From Sulfurimonas xiamenensis (GTDB taxonomy: Bacteria; Campylobacterota; Campylobacteria; Campylobacterales; Sulfurimonadaceae), in the NCBI RefSeq assembly GCF_009258045.1, contig NZ_CP041166.1:1550001-1614000 (forward strand): a stretch of DNA of 64,000 nt, in the 5' to 3' direction. The stretch's first letter is position 1, and every line of letters begins with the position of its first letter. Made by a program: the position numbers and the translations under genes. Under the pieces are notes generated by a model, which did not search any database, was not told the DNA's origin, and saw only the letters and a list, made by a program, of their open reading frames with translations. Positions 63,738 to 64,000 of this stretch are shown piece after piece.

Positions 63738-64000
63738 TTACTTTTTAAGGCTCTTTTTAAGATCCCCTACAAATTCTGTAATATCATCATGAAGTGCTTG
63801 AAGATCCTCTTCATGTTCAACCTCATCAGCTAAGATTTGAGAAACAATATCATAAGTTACAATATCCTTATCTCTTGTTAAATCAACAATGCTCGAATAT
63901 GTGTTAATTGCACACTGCTCACCTTTAATAGCATCTTGTAAAATAGCCACAACATCAAAATCTTTTGGTTCTTCATAACCGCAGTTTGTCTTTTTCATCC
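63738..64000 (-). CDS. Ferritin-like diiron protein, C-terminal part, cut by the window end
   Basis: The frame is open to the window edge, and the residues (KKTNCGYEEPKDFDVVAILQD, then IKGEQCAINTY and DEVEHEEDLQALHDDI) match the second half of ferritin-like/bacterioferritin-type proteins of about 160 residues. The upstream half is outside. Diiron ligands E (KGEQCA) and E-x-x-H (DEVEHE) are seen. It stores or oxidises iron; whether it is secreted or cytoplasmic cannot be told. The ATG at 63998 is probably internal. Confidence 0.75.
   Translation of the reverse strand, partial: MKKTNCGYEEPKDFDVVAILQDAIKGEQCAINTYSSIVDLTRDKDIVTYDIVSQILADEVEHEEDLQALHDDITEFVGDLKKSLKK

Overview
The window is a gene-dense, AT-rich stretch of bacterial chromosome. 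It most resembles a Campylobacterota (epsilonproteobacterial) genome, probably a Sulfurimonas-like member. The evidence is gene content: an HP0268-family small nuclease, an ArsRS-type acid-response two-component pair, cytochrome bd, ATP-type PEP carboxykinase, a gap-pgk-tpi-fabI run, feoAB with Fur-type boxes, and many promoters made of a good TATAAT with little -35. The genus is an inference; no rRNA is present. Apart from two genes cut by the window ends and one apparent gene remnant, the reading frames are intact. There is no prophage, IS element or CRISPR array.

Layout. 1-2.2 kb: cydA (cut at its 5' end), cydB and a 36-aa CydX-like peptide. 2.2-6 kb: a CorA-type channel behind a leader with a possible coupled mini-ORF, uvrB and a DedA protein. 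6-12.2 kb: pckA, one tRNA-Val with an unusual anticodon loop, a periplasmic DsrE protein, a YhiN-type flavoprotein, rimO and tilS. 12.2-25.2 kb: a ten-gene co-oriented cluster. 25.2-30.3 kb (minus): HP0268-like, miaB, a DUF374 acyltransferase, a Xer recombinase and a PilM/N/O-like trio. 30.4-38.2 kb: nusA, a lone DppB-type permease, a TorF-like porin, fabI-tpiA-pgk-gapA, nadD and rsfS. 38.2-43 kb: a Tat-exported subunit with a GMC oxidoreductase, a Cys-rich secreted GKCG-repeat protein next to a DoxX remnant, and an ArsRS-like pair. 43-48 kb: feoAB, a Fur-boxed porin, pssA and a DoxX pair. 48-56.6 kb: a DEAD-box helicase, a HIT protein, an outer-membrane protein, fabH-plsX-rpmF-yceD-ndk, ferredoxin, metK and a peroxiredoxin. 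56.6-64 kb: a periplasmic sensor/HD-GYP/degenerate GGDEF protein, a Pif1/RecD-like helicase, a P-type Ca2+-ATPase-like pump, a DUF2201/VWA protein and a ferritin-like protein cut by the window end.

The most interesting region is 12.2-25.2 kb. A TonB-dependent receptor, ExbB, ExbD, a CcdA/TauE-like thiol membrane protein, a NosR-like Fe-S membrane protein fused to a DUF4198-like periplasmic domain, a NapH-like Fe-S protein, a 2-hydroxyacyl-CoA-dehydratase/double-cubane-type reductase, its ASKHA ATPase activator, an RND permease without adaptor or outer-membrane partner, and a dedicated TonB lie in one direction, mostly overlapping or closely spaced. Together they look like a system that imports an unknown ligand across the outer membrane, moves electrons at the inner membrane and carries out an ATP-driven low-potential reduction. 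I know of no named system with this composition; the substrate is unknown. No Fur box is seen in front of it, whereas feoA and a porin gene in the same window each have one.
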